Source: Mangifera indica | Taxonomy: Eukaryota; Streptophyta; Magnoliopsida; Sapindales; Anacardiaceae | Direction: 5' to 3' | Length of the DNA stretch: 64,000 nucleotides | Assembly: GCF_011075055.1 (NCBI RefSeq) | Contig: NC_058149.1 | Location: 13,088,449 to 13,152,448, forward strand | Shown here: positions 1 through 12,700 of the stretch, piece by piece | Layout of the letters: every line of letters starts with the position of its first letter | Numbering within the stretch: the stretch's first letter is position 1 | Position numbers and translations under genes: made by a program | Notes under the pieces: generated by a model | The model's database searches: none | Seen by the model: only the letters and a program-made list of their open reading frames with translations | What the model was told of the DNA's origin: nothing

Positions 1-1442
1 TGCTTGATGGAGCAGTTTCTTGACTCTTTGACTGATGAATCCAAAGCAAAGTATAAAGCACCAATAAAGGTATCGATTGTGTTGTATTTCTCATGTCCTT
101 GCCAAGTTAAGAGCCAAACTTGTTAAGCTTCTTATCACTTCGTATGCTACAGATTTGTTCTGTCAGAGCTGGTGGAATGATGTCTTCTGCTATTGATAAT
201 ATTGGGGCCTTGTGGATATGGGGAAACTGCCCTCAGCAAACCAGCAATAGTGAAGCTTCTTTCTCTCTTGTAAGCAGTTTTACTCCTAGTCCTGTCTGGG
301 ATTTCTATGGTCACACTGTTGTGAAGGTGGCTTGTGGAAATGAACATGTTGTAGCCCTAGTTAGCGCTGGAGAAACATATAAAGGTGAAGATCTAGTATG
401 CTATTCTTGGGGTAATAACAACCATGGTCAATTAGGCTTGGGAGATAGAGAGCCCCGGACGCGTCCTGAAATCATTGAGACGTTTAAACAGGACTCACCT
501 TGGGCAGTTTATGAGGCAGCATGTGGGTCGTTCCACACAGCTTTGCTTACTCATAAAAAGAGACCAAGTGACACATTAGGAAGTATGTGCTGGACATTTG
601 GCCTTGGTGAGAATGGTCAGCTTGGCCATGGAACGACCCAAAGTGTATTGGTTCCTGAACCTGTAAAAGAATTACCACAGTATGCATATCTAATCTCTGT
701 TGACTGTGGCTTATTTCACACTAGCGTTGTTTCATCTGCTGGAGAAGTGTGGTCGTGGGGAATGGAAAGAGGTCTTGGTCTATGCCCGGATGCTAGATTT
801 GCCAATGGTGAAACAGGGGATGCTCATTCTCCCCTCCTAATTCAGTGTAATGGGCTTCGTGAACCCAAATTTCAGGATCCTGTTCAAGTTGCTTGTGGGG
901 CTGCTCATACTGTTCTTGTCACACATGATGGACTTAAACTCTGGTCTTGGGGCAGGGGTAGAAGTGGGGTTCTAGGAAATGGTAAGGCAGCGGATTGTTT
1001 TGCTCCCAGTGTTGTGATTTGGCCTCCACTAGCAGAGGATTTCAAACAAGAGGAACCAAAGACTGCTGTTGGGGAAGATAAAACTGGAGAGAAGGACTCT
1101 GAAAGAGTTGAAGAAACAGATAACAAATTGTCTTCAGCAATGGAGGAGATAAAGCTCCTTCAATCAAAACTCACTTTAATGGAAAGATATGCTAGTATAC
1201 TTCACGGCTCAGTTTTTGGTAAACCTTTTGAAGAGCAGGATATTCCGATGTCATTGAGAAACACGGGTTTTTTTGACATTACAAAGGAATGGGAAAACAT
1301 GTTAGAATCAGTGGATCGGAGTAAGCTTTTAAGGTTGGAAATGTTCTATACAAACATGCTTGGTGGTGTCAAGGATAAATTAATGAAGAGAAGGATCCAG
1401 GAGATAATAAAGGAGACTCTTGCTTCAACTACAGGGAAATAA
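1..1442 (+). CDS. RCC1-repeat family protein, 3' end of gene
   Basis: C-terminal part of a protein with Regulator of Chromosome Condensation (RCC1) repeats; the beginning lies left of the window. Visible exons are 1-69 and 153-1442, joined in frame across a GT-AG intron (70-152). At least four RCC1 blades are seen, each with a CG..H..L strand followed by a WG...GQLG-type turn (SWGNNNHGQLGLGD, TFGLGENGQLGHG, SWGMERGLGL, SWGRGRSGVLGNG). After the propeller there is an acidic, Lys/Glu-rich linker and a probable coiled coil (EEIKLLQSKLTLMERYASIL) ending in a charged helical tail. RCC1 propellers in plants include the UV-B receptor UVR8 and many uncharacterised proteins. The C-terminal coiled coil is unlike UVR8's C-terminal VP region, so the name UVR8 should not be applied. 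A possible AATAAA polyadenylation signal is at 1664-1669. Confidence 0.88.
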
Positions 1443-1994
1443 CTTAGTGGGTCGCATTTTAGTTGAATTGAGGAAAGATCGCGCTTGTACCAAACAAAAG
1501 CTTGTTGATATGTTCTACAAAGAGGGTTTATTTCTTTACATGATCTTATAAGATTGGCTGATTTCTTGTAGTGAATGATGATGGGCTGCTTTGTGATAGT
1601 TGGTGTTTATTATTTGTAATGGTAATTGTAACAATACAATACTGTGATGTATCCACGTCACAAAATAAAGTGGGATTATGTGGCGGTTGTGGTTTCATTT
1701 GAGAAAGGACAAAATAGTCATTGTATTGGTTTAACAGGATCTAGATAGTTAAATTATTCGTTTGTTTTACAACAGTAAGTTTTTCGTTAACAAATTAGAT
1801 TTTGTTTCCGAATTCTTAATTTTTACATTTAAATTTAATCATTAAAATTATGTTGGAATATTGGTGATTAGCATATATGGTTCCATTTAAGCAATGTATT
1901 TTGCCCATTTTGACCTTGAAGTCGTTGTTTTTATCCAACATTAGTCAATTATAAAAGGGTTTTGAGTGTTATTGGTCTCTTTGTATTTTGTGAA
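1443..1994. other. 3' UTR and intergenic spacer
   Basis: About 250 bases of probable 3' UTR of the RCC1 gene, then AT-rich sequence without coding potential. Positions 1986-1994 are the left 9-bp target duplication of the transposon that follows. Confidence 0.6.
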
Positions 1995-2864
1995 GGCCAA
2001 ACCACTATTTCCCACCCAAGGGTTGATGTTTTCTCAAATTTCCACCCTTTAACTATAGAAACATCAAACATCTACCTATGACCGGTTAGATTTAACAAAA
2101 TCCTAACGGTGATAAATTTAATTTCATTTTCCCCCCTAAAAGTTTAAAAACTAACATTTTTTCCCTAAGCTAAGTTTGAAAAGATTACATTTCCCCCCTA
2201 GGGTTTATTTCCAAACCCTTTCACTTTCTCCGGCGCCATCATCGGCTGTCTTCCCCTCCCGACGGTTTCTCTTCCACCGACGGCCGCCCTTAACTCTTGC
2301 ACTACGCATCCGACGCAGAGAGAAGTCGTCTGGAAAGAGAAATTGTCTTCCCAGATGAAGACGACTCATCTTCCCAGACGACGACGAGTCGTCTCGTCTT
2401 CGTCTGGGAAGACGATCGTATTCCTAAATGACAATGACTGAGAAGACGAAGAACTTCGTCTTCCCCGACGAAGTTCTTCGTCTTCCACGACTTCTTTGAC
2501 TCCGATCGAACTTTCAAATGGGAGGAAAGAGTTCGCCGGAAGGAGAGGAAGCTTTGGGAGGAGAGGCCGTCGGCAATGGAGCAGGAGATGTCGTCGGAGA
2601 TTTCAAAACGAAACCCTAGGGTGAAACGATGATTTTTTAAAACTTAGGCTGGGGGAAAATTTTAGTTTTTAAAGTTTAGGGGGGCAAAATAGATTCTATT
2701 TTAGTTTATTTTTAATATTATAGAGAAAATAACGATTTTACCCTTACCACCGTTGGGGTTTTGTTAAATCTAACCGGCCATAGGTGGGTGTTTGGTGTTT
2801 CCATAGTTAAAATGTGGAAACTTGAGAAAACATCAAACCTTGGGTGGGAAATAGTCATTTGGCC
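1995..2864. mobile_element. Non-autonomous Mutator-like foldback element (copy 1)
   Basis: An 870-bp element bounded by GGCCAAA at the left and TTTGGCC at the right, with an exact 9-bp direct repeat TTTTGTGAA on both sides (1986-1994 and 2865-2873). The 9-bp duplication and long inverted termini are the usual signature of Mutator-like elements. The two arms pair for about 430 bases each, so nearly the whole element is an imperfect hairpin. The centre is GC-richer and contains repeated GAAGACGA/TCGTCTTC palindromes around 2350-2500. Short ORFs inside it are by-products of the palindrome. It encodes no transposase. It ends 137 bases before the NUP85 start codon, so it lies in that gene's promoter or 5' UTR. 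Confidence 0.85.
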
Positions 2865-3001
2865 TTTTGTGAAACATAAGGGCTGCCAAGGTAAAACCTC
2901 AGGAAAGCGCATGTTAGAAGCTCCAATCTCGCACGTCATTCACTACAAATCCCTCCAAAACCCTCAGACAGGCGCACTAACTATAGTCTTCCTCCGGCGA
3001 A

Positions 3002-6000
3002 ATGTCAGTCGCCGTTTCAGGCACCGGCGAAGATAACGGGGCCGCTTTGGTTCCGTACTCGAACGAGGCTAAGAAGCCAGTGGTCTATCCTCTTCGACAC
3101 GGCCTGAGGCCGCCAATCTCTCGGCTTGCTATCTCATGGTCCCGAGGCAACACTCTTCGTGTCTCAGTTTTCCGGAAACCATCTCCATCCGAAGATTCTG
3201 GTGATGAATGTGGAGGTAAAGTGGTAGAGTTGCGGCTTGGCAATGAAGGCGGAGAGATCAGCGACGCGCAGTGGAGAAGAATAGCGTACGGGTCGGTCTC
3301 TCCCTTTGCTCTTCTTCAGAGTCGAAGAAATTCTGTCTCTAGCTTGTCAAAGATGTCCTTTAATTCGTCGCCGTATCACGTAGAATGGTAAATATTTTAA
3401 AGAAATTTTAGATTTGTTAACCTGAAAAAAGAAATTGAATATCAGCGAAAACTTTGATATCTTAATTTGTCGAAGCTGTAGTTTCAGCATTTTCTTCTTT
3501 CTAATTTTGAATTTTAGAGCTTAGGAAATATTTCAAGCATATATGTAATATCTTAGTCACATTGGAAAATCAGGTGGGAGTATGTATTGGAGTACAGCAA
3601 GGACCTAAGTTTACTTCTTAGTAATTCACAGTCACCTCCTCCATCTCTAATTGAAGATCCAAAGGTTGTTTTAAAGGTAAATATTAGGTTTCTTACGTGA
3701 AATTTAGTTTCTGTATGCGCTTCATTAAACAGCCTTTTCCAATTGAAGCCTGTGGATGTTTCGTACAGAAAGTTGATGAGCCAACCTGTTTGAAGGCGGC
3801 ATGGGAGCTGATGGAAGTATTTTATGCTGACAAGCTTTCTCAAGCATGGCTACCTGAACGTCTTGTTGATTGGTTAGCTGTAAGCATCTGCCTCATGCTT
3901 TACCTGGCTGATCTGTGGTATCAATTTCTATCGGAACTGATCATACTTAATGGCAGGTTTATGAAAGCCTCTTCTCAGGCACACAAGTGACGGTCCATTC
4001 TAAACTTGTGGATTTTCAAAAGGACCTTATCAGCCTACAGGTTTGTTCCTACATTGTTGTTCCCATCCTATATTTCCTTCATTTTGATGAGGATATGCTA
4101 CCATAGTTCTTTAATATTCAATTAAGTTGTAAAATCTTCTTCAGTAGTTTGCTGAGGATTTTATCTACAGTTTATCATAAAATAATACTAAGAACAAGGG
4201 TGGGGTCAGACCTCAGTTGCAGTCCTCCCTCTCAACATTTATGCTGCATTGTTGGAATTGAATGTGAGAGCAATACATTGTGACTGAGAAAAAAATCATA
4301 CCATTGTAGTAAAATACTTATTATTTATAAATACTTCGTTACATTGTCCAGTCGCAGCAGGCACTCAAGTAGTTGAAGAGGATGGGTGCCAACTTTTATA
4401 TGGTAAAAGAATATACTATTCAGATTTTTTTTTTTTTGGATTCATTTAACTTGTAAGTATTTGTGAGGTAATGGATATGGAATTTATGTGTCTCAATACT
4501 TTGTTTGAGAGCTTCTTGCCCTAGGCTATTTTGATCATCCATTGCTTTAGTTTATTAGTACTTTTTTTTCTGATAGATTTTTTGAGCCCAGTTAACTTTT
4601 TAATGTTATTGTGATGAACTTCTTGAAAGATGTAAACTACTTGTCAGTTCATATAGTGTTTTGCAAACAATGTTTCTTGTCAAAAACTGGGGCTTACATT
4701 TGGACATAATTAAGCAAACTCTTTATAATGTTGGAACTTTAATGGATTATATTCTGCAGGTAATTGAGGATGATCCCAAATATTGGGAAGTTATGTCATC
4801 AGCACTAGCAATTGGTTGGCTGGAGATTGTGGTAAGTAGTTTCTGGGTTCTGCTTAGATGAGTTGGGTTTTTTATTTCAATGATGAGAGACATCCTGTAT
4901 TTCTTCTGTTGAATGCAAGTGATCAATAAAGATCTCAAAATCTTTCACTCGCAGGTGAAATTGCTGCGCTTACATGGATCTTATCAGATAGATCAGCTTG
5001 GGAATCGTGAGGTTGGTGAGGGTAATAAATTTAGCATAATGCAGATCATGCTGAAGATATTGACATGAACCATTTTGAACTCATGAATAAGTTACTCCCT
5101 CATTTTGGACTCAACACTGTCATTATATCAAATTTGCTATTGTTAATACTTTGAAAGATCTTCAGACCATGACTAGGCCTTTTTGTTTGGCCTAGGATGG
5201 GGATTAGCAGGAGATTAAGCTGGGGCATTTTGCAGGTCATTGCCCATTATGAAAATGGTCACTGCCACATAACTCTTTCTTAGTTTTTCTTTTAAGAGGC
5301 TCTCTTATAGGGAGGGATTTGTCTAAAAATTTAATTGATGATGGGATGACATGCCAAAATTTTGTGAATGCTTGATGTTTCAGCCTCCGTTTATCATTTC
5401 ATGCTCTAGCCCGTAAAAATATATGCTTGGTCATTTTGTCAGTTTTGAATTACTTAGATATGAAATTGCATGACCTTACATCTAAGCTGCTGCATGGATT
5501 CACTGTTCTCCATGAAGCAACACCTTATATACTCATGTCAATTACTTTTTTCTCAGAAATTGGATGATGCATTAAAGTTTATGCACTTCTATCTTATTTA
5601 GTTCTGATTTCATGTTTATGAACAGACAGAGAATGGCCTGGTAGAGGCAGTTGCCGTGCTTATTTCAAAAATGCCCCGCATGCGTCCAGAACTGGAAACT
5701 GGAAAACTGGGTGAATGCTATAAAGCTAAGCCTGATTTTATCAAGGTATCTTTGTCTTTTTTTAATAGTATACTCTTTTTCATGACTAGTTACCATGCAC
5801 ATAAACTCCCTTGATAGGTAATTTTCAGTAAATATGTTACTCTATATATATTTTTTACCTAGGCATGGGAGAAATGGCGGACACAAATAACTAAGCTGGA
5901 ATGTAGTGCATTTTGGGTTCAGTGTGCTCATCGTCAAACTCGAGAGGGCCTGAGAAATATGCTGCAAATCATGTTGGGGAACACTAATTGTCTCTGCACT

Positions 6001-9000
6001 GCGACATGTCATTGGATCGAGCTTTATATCTCTCACTTTCTATATGTCAGGCCATTCACTGTGGTAAAAACCTGTTTTCAATATGAATTTTTTTGTGCTT
6101 TTATTCCCTAACTTCAATTCCTGTATTCTAAGCGTCTATTTATTTCTGTTGTTATAAAGTAGTTATTTGCAATCCAGATTTAAAGAAGAAATTTAATTTT
6201 TTCCTTGTGTCAGGGGTTAGAAAGTATGTACAGTCTGGCTCAAAAATGCATTCAGTTGAAACCAATGGCCAGTTCCCATAGTTTGATGGGACTCATGATT
6301 GGGATTCTAGGCGAGAATATTGAGGTGAGTAATGATTTAGATGCTGGCAGTTACATTCTTCATTGTTTAACCTTGTTTCTCCTTCTAGTCACAAACTCCT
6401 GTTGGTTTTTAAAATGTTGCAGGTTGTGTTAGCAGAGTGCTCCAAAGGATTTGGTCCTTGGTGTGTTGCTAGTTATCTTCTCTTTCTGATTTCCTACAAT
6501 TTTCCTTTTTCTTCTGAAAGCATGCTTTAAGGTGTCGTCTCCCACCCACCACCTCAACTGGGCAGGGAATTGAAGAAAAACATGAAACTTGGCTGTTCTT
6601 TTGTTTCTCAGATCCATTATTTTATTTTTTTTTTTTTTGTGGCTTATCATTAGGATGGTCACTCACGCCATAGAGCTGTTGGCTGCTGGGAGCGATCAAG
6701 CAGATATTCTTTTGCATGAAGAGCATGCTAAGCTCGGTGAGGTCAGCATGGAGGAGCTCCATCGACTTGTCTATGCTCAAGTTTTGGCTTCTCATGCATT
6801 GACTTGGCAAGTGAGTGTCTATTTTTTCTAGGGTGTACTGATTTGTAGGTAGAAATTTGTTATTTGAGATAAAATATCTTCAGAAGTATTCATGGGCATG
6901 CAACTATGCACTGTTAACAAGTTATTACATAATTTGATGTCCTGTGTCGGAATATTAGTTAGAATTTCTAATTCCTTGTATTCCTTTTTAATGGAAGTGT
7001 TCTTGTTACATCTACTTTGTTGTTTTTCTTCTGGAAGCGGTGATGTGTATCATTTTATTATGTTTACCTTATTCTTTTGTGGCTGCATTGTTCACAGATC
7101 GCTCCAATTTATTTGGCATCATGCATGAAGCAGGGAATCGGTTTGTTGGAGATATTATTGTACAGGCAACCTGTTTATCATAATCAGTTGCTACTTAAGG
7201 TGATCATTTCATTTGCTTTCAGCTTTTTTATCTAAGCTGCTCTTGCTATAATTTTTTTTCTTTTTCCCCACCTAATAGTTCTTGTGTTTGGACTCTTTTC
7301 TAATTATAAAAGGATGTTATCTTTTTGTATTTCATGCAGAGTATAGAGATATGCCGCCTATATGAACTTGACAGTGTTAGTTCAAACATTATGAAGGTAT
7401 ATGTACTTGTCAATGGGGGATGCATAGTCTGTTCTGTTAATGTGCTATACTTTAAACAATTACAAATATCTTGTAACTCTGGTTTATTTGCCCTAGTGAT
7501 ATAGGCTAGGCCTAGGAGTACATTATATGCAATTTATAGTGAAGTTAAATTTTCATTAGAGAGGGAGTATATTATTTTCAATAGTGGCACTAGTGTTGAA
7601 AAATTGTTGATTTAATGTTTAGATTGCTGGAATGTACCACTGGAAGCATGGCAGGAAAGGTTCTGGAATTTTCTGGCTTCAGCAAGCTCGAGATGAAGTT
7701 CGGCTTAACAGGATCGCTCAGCAGATGTTTGATTCAGTTGGAAAGTCTATCTCTGACGAAAATTTCAGGGTAACTATCATCATATTCAATTGAATTTAGT
7801 GGGTTGGGAGCTTCTAAATGAAACATATTGTTTACATATGTTGCTGTTCATTGTTTTTCATTGTTTCTAAAAACATTTTAGTCTTTTGTTTTTAATTTGA
7901 ATTCTTATACCCTATTGTCTGTAAGTGCAGCAATGGGAAGGTTTAATTCAATTGTTGAGTTCTGAATCTAAGACTGTTGGAGGTCTTGACTTTCTACACA
8001 AGTATGTAATCATCTTTATGACCTCCTGACATTGTGGTTTGATACTCACTTGTCAATTTTGATTTGATTACTTTGGTTGGTTCTCACACACAATGCACCA
8101 CAGGTACAGAGATTTTAAGAAATCTCTTATGCAGATTCATGATGGAAAAACTACAGATACTGCTTGCCAAGCTGTAGAATCGCTTATATCAGTATGTTGT
8201 GGACTCCTTTTTTATATGAAGTGATGTGTTGCTGCCATTATCAACTAAATTTACTAATTTCTGAGACCAATGAATTTGAATGGGGCTTCCCGAGTAATTT
8301 GTCGCATTTTGCTGTCTCAGTGGATCACACTGAACTTGCAAATGCATGAGTTAGTCAATATAGAAATCCCATTCTTTGATGGATTTTTATTTCTGTTATT
8401 TTTGATTTTTTTTTTTAAATTTTTACAAGAAAATTGCCTTTGATCCACTCAAGAATGGTTCTCTGTTTTCTGTAATTTTGGATTATTCTAATTTCTTATA
8501 AAATACTTGTTTATGAAAATGCAGCTTATGAAAAATCCATCTACACCTCAGCGCTTCTGGTTGCCTCTTCTCTATGATTCGGTGAGCTGTTTTCTATTAT
8601 GGTGCTCCGCTTAAATACCCTGGGCATAGTAAATTCTAGTGCATTTTAAGTGGTAGTTATCTCTGTATGTCAGTGAAAACAAGTAATCATAGGATGCTGT
8701 ATCACCTTGTGTGATATGTAGTCACCCCATGATTGGTTAGTTGAACCATACATCCGATGCATGGAAGATTCTTTCATGTGTGTAATTACTTAAGCATGCA
8801 TCTCTTTTAGCTCGACTAATTGCCTTTTAACAATGCTTCTGCACAGTTGAAACTGCTTACCTGGCAAGAGAGGCCCCTGCTAAACGTCGTGCAGACGAAT
8901 CTTTTGTTGAATAAACTACAAGAATTATCCATGGCAAGGCTAAGGCCAGACTACATTGAAGCCGACCTGCCACCCAAGGCATTGAGCTCTGTTAGATTAG

Positions 9001-9041
9001 CTCTCGCAACAAATCTTGGACGTGCCATCCTGGAAGAATAA
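3002..9041 (+). CDS. NUP85: Nuclear pore complex protein NUP85
   Basis: Scaffold nucleoporin of the Nup107-160 (Y) complex of the nuclear envelope. Eighteen exons read in frame: 3002-3387, 3574-3676, 3769-3879, 3957-4040, 4760-4831, 4955-5015, 5630-5745, 5863-6063, 6214-6324, 6423-6460, 6654-6810, 7098-7199, 7340-7396, 7623-7769, 7931-8001, 8104-8191, 8525-8581, 8847-9041. The product is about 718 residues, close to the Arabidopsis protein (about 716). Recognisable blocks are PVVYPLRHGLRPPISRLAIS near the N-terminus, TCLKAAWELMEVFYADKLSQ, NGLVEAVAVLISKMPRMRPE, and a helical alpha-solenoid C-terminus ending LATNLGRAILEE. Exon 3 could start at 3733 instead (adding 12 residues); 3769 fits the family length better. 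Exon 6 is taken to end at 5015 (GTGAGG donor) with exon 7 starting at 5630, giving NREVENGL; a GTTGGT donor with an acceptor at 5626 would give NRETENGL. Confidence 0.92.
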
Positions 9042-9715
9042 TTGTCCCAGTAAACTCTTTATGGTAAGTGATCTGGAAACAGTCCTTAATCCTGGCTATA
9101 TCTTTATATAAGGTCAGGTTCCTGCATCCATATATATCATTGCTGAAGAAAATGAAAATTATGAAATTGTTAATCCTTCTACATTTTAAATTTGTGTAAG
9201 AAACACGATGAAGCACATGCTTTTATTATAAAATATGCATATGAATGTTATTTATAATTGGTTTAAAATCATTTAATCAAATAATTTAATACCCAAATTA
9301 GTATTCATTTTGAATAGTCATAATTTAATTACAAATGAAAAATCCACAGCAAAAGATATTTATCACAAAATAATAGTAATAATAATAAATATTAATGATA
9401 AAATATGATAACAAATAAAGAACCTCGAACGTAAAACAAATTCTTCCAACCGCAGCATAGGATAGACAAAAAATAGAATAAAGAGATTTCTTAATATAAT
9501 AATAATGACCCACCCACCTTCCCTTCTCACCCTCATGAGTCATGCCGTGACTGGACCACAACATTTCCAATTTACTGTACAAAAATCAGTGCTCCGTCTC
9601 AACCAAGCAGATAACGTGATCACCACCTGTATGTATGCATTATCTTAAATAAATACAAGCAGACATCTGTAAGAATTTTCTGCACAGCATTTCAGTGCCA
9701 CCTTGCCTCAGCCAA
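9042..9715. other. Convergent 3' UTRs
   Basis: Spacer between the tail-to-tail NUP85 (+) and unc-13 homolog (-) genes. It is AT-rich in the middle (about 9220-9500) with no open frame that resembles a protein, and holds the 3' UTRs of both genes. Confidence 0.6.
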
Positions 9716-12700
9716 CTACAGTTTCTTAGGTAGATTGTAAGTCTTCTTAAGAAACTTTGAAGCTGCTTCATCATTCCGGTAACATAGAACACGCAGTAGC
9801 GTGTTTGGTTCAGTAGGATTCCACTGTCCTGAGGTTGGTGGAAGTGGTAGCCTGGTCTTGGCTGAAGAGCCATAGGTCTCCAGAGTCACCCGTCTGAACC
9901 GCTCAATCAAACTCTCTGTATCAGTACGGAACAGGGGAAGGACACCTCTTACTGTGGCTGAAAACTTATCTATCAGCTCAGTTGGCAAGCCATCCCCGTT
10001 GGCCCAGAACAGATCTTTAAGGGTCTTAAAATCATCCTCTATTATTTGAGAGTCCTGCCGTGTGAAAGCACGAGAGGGGCCTCCAGCAAGTAAAACCAGC
10101 AAGAATCCATCAAAAGATGCTTTCATTATATCTGTAATAATCCGTGTACGAACTCTTTCATGCATGGTATCTGAGATGATCAGCAAGTTGCGCTCGAGCT
10201 CCTGCAGAAAGGCCTCAATCCTAGAGGATGATGGCTCGCCAACATACAAACCATCCCATAAAACATGACTTAGATCATGGAAGACAATTTTATATGCCAC
10301 TGCCTCAGAAAGTTGTTGAACAGCTTCAACACAAGCAGAAGGCGTGAGTTCCAACTTCTTCCCCAGACTATTTGAGAAGTCTTCGGCATGTGCAGATTCA
10401 CAGTTCCTCAAATGGGTGATTACTCTCTTGTCCAGAACATCTAACTCAGTTTTGATTCGGTGCATGCTATTTATACGGACACACAGCTGTGACACCCCAA
10501 AAGAATTTCCCCCATTCATTGTGGCAACCTGAGAATTCCTCTTTTGAGGATTTGGTGACTTCTCTTTCTTCTTCCATACACCTTGAAACTTTGACCCTGT
10601 TGTGCATCTTGTCAATGCTGGCATTGTAGGAACATATGTGTTGCGTGATCCTACAAATCAGAACAAAAGATAGGAGTTATTAGGCAGCATGAAACCTGAT
10701 ATAATGCATCCCAGAGCTCCATAAGCATTTACCACAGCCAGATTTTGCCTTGATCACATAGTGTTGAAGACATTTGTCAAGACCAGCCATCAAGTCAGGC
10801 AGTAAGGCTGGGTGCATTGGTATCGGCAGTTTAAAATATGCATCTAAAGTTTCATCAATAATTCTCAAAACTTCAAGAGCAGATGCAGCATATCCTTCTT
10901 GATTTGGTTGTGGGTTCCAGTCCTGCAATAGTGCAGCGGACAGATGAGATCAATGAAATCTAACAGCTAAAAGAAGTTCCTAGAAGCAGCACCACCAACT
11001 ATAAAACAACAGACTACAGCACTAAAGAAAAGAAGGAACAAAAAATCAAGTCTATAAAAACATCACAGCAAGGAATTGAATAGACAATTTCATTTCATTG
11101 GGTTAAAGAAAAGGCGGATACTTGAGTAAATCTAACTCAGAATGGACAGAAGCATATAAAAAATCCAGAGTGTTATGCAGTTGAAATAATTAAGGCTTGA
11201 CATTATACCACTTCAAATCAGCAACTCTTCCACAGATGAAATTTGCCAACCAAAAAATACCACAAACCACAAAAATTTCATGAAAAATGCTATTCTTAAC
11301 AGTCCTAAAGTAAAAGCTCATAAACAAGACATCATTAGAATACTTTATGAGATTGATAAACAGATCTCAACTTAAGAGGTCTAGTCTATCAACACTAAAT
11401 AACCTCATGAATGAATAACCAGTGTGCACCTCTTGTTGCAAATTCCTGTCAGCGCATTCCTTCAATCTGTCTATTCTTTTCTTAATCCACACCTTAATCA
11501 GATTGGCAATTGCAGCTTCGGCCTCATAAGGAGGCATCTCACGGATAATTGCCTTCCCACCGTCATCACTTTCTACTGAATCCTCCACTGCAATCTGCAC
11601 AAGATCTTTCTCCAGTTTATCTGCGGCTCTCAACACTTGAACAGCATCTGGTGTTAACTCTGCTATTCCTGATATGAATTGTTTTATCTCATTACCATAA
11701 CAAGCATGAAGAGTTGCCACAGCCACACCTGCTGCAAAAGGATGCCATCTCTTTAGTATTGGACTAAAGACTTGCCTCTCATTAATTGCCAGCTCGCCAA
11801 CATCCTTTGCAAGGATGGCAAGGACAGGGAGAGGATTGGGCTGGTTTTTGGATGCTCTCCTGCTTGAGTCTGCTTTCTCCATCCTCTATAATAAAAATTA
11901 TACACACTCAAAATCATTATTTGACTCCAAAAGTTAAATAATAAGAACAGTTAATCAGCTGACCACTCTCAAACTATGGCATCCTAGTTGAAAAAAATAA
12001 AAAGGAAAAAAGAAAAGAAGCCGTGGGTTGTGAAAGATAATTATGACTTGCCTGAGCAAAAGCAGTTCGAAGTGATGATCTGATGTAAGTCTCAATCCTA
12101 CTTCGAGCCACATCAACTTCACCTCTCCTTTTTCTGCGATACTCATTAGATATGTCCTCAACTAAAATCTTTGCTGCTGATACTCCCAGAGAAACGATGC
12201 CCTGCATGGTATCAAGATTACCACTGTCAAAAGTATCATGATATGCAAGAAGTCTCTTCTCTGCCCAACTCATCATTGCAGTCAATGTAGAACTCAAAAT
12301 CTTGGAGTACTCTGCATCCTTCGTTGCCTTTGCATCTTTTGCAACTTCTGCTAACTGACTATCAGTAGCAAATAGTAGGTCCATATCAATTTGACCAGTT
12401 GCAACAAAACGGTTAAAGAGAACCCATGTAAAACAAATATTGTGAAGCATCTGATTCATTCCAAGGATTACCCAAGTCTTCTTAATGTTTTCCATAAGCT
12501 CATCAACTTCCTCAATAATTGTTGTTTCACAACTAGGATCAAACAAGGCTTCCAACAGCATTTCATAAAGTTTGAGATTAAATGGTAAACCATCAGCCCA
12601 GTGGCATGACTCATTTAAAGACCCATCAGATCTTGAAGCAAGAGACATTACAACACTTCGAAGTGCTTGCATTGACTCATTGTTTCTCCCAGTATCAATG

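Noticed and set aside
2176..2517. Open frames on both strands rich in Arg/Ser
   Set aside because: They lie within the palindromic centre of the foldback element; open frames on both strands mirror each other.
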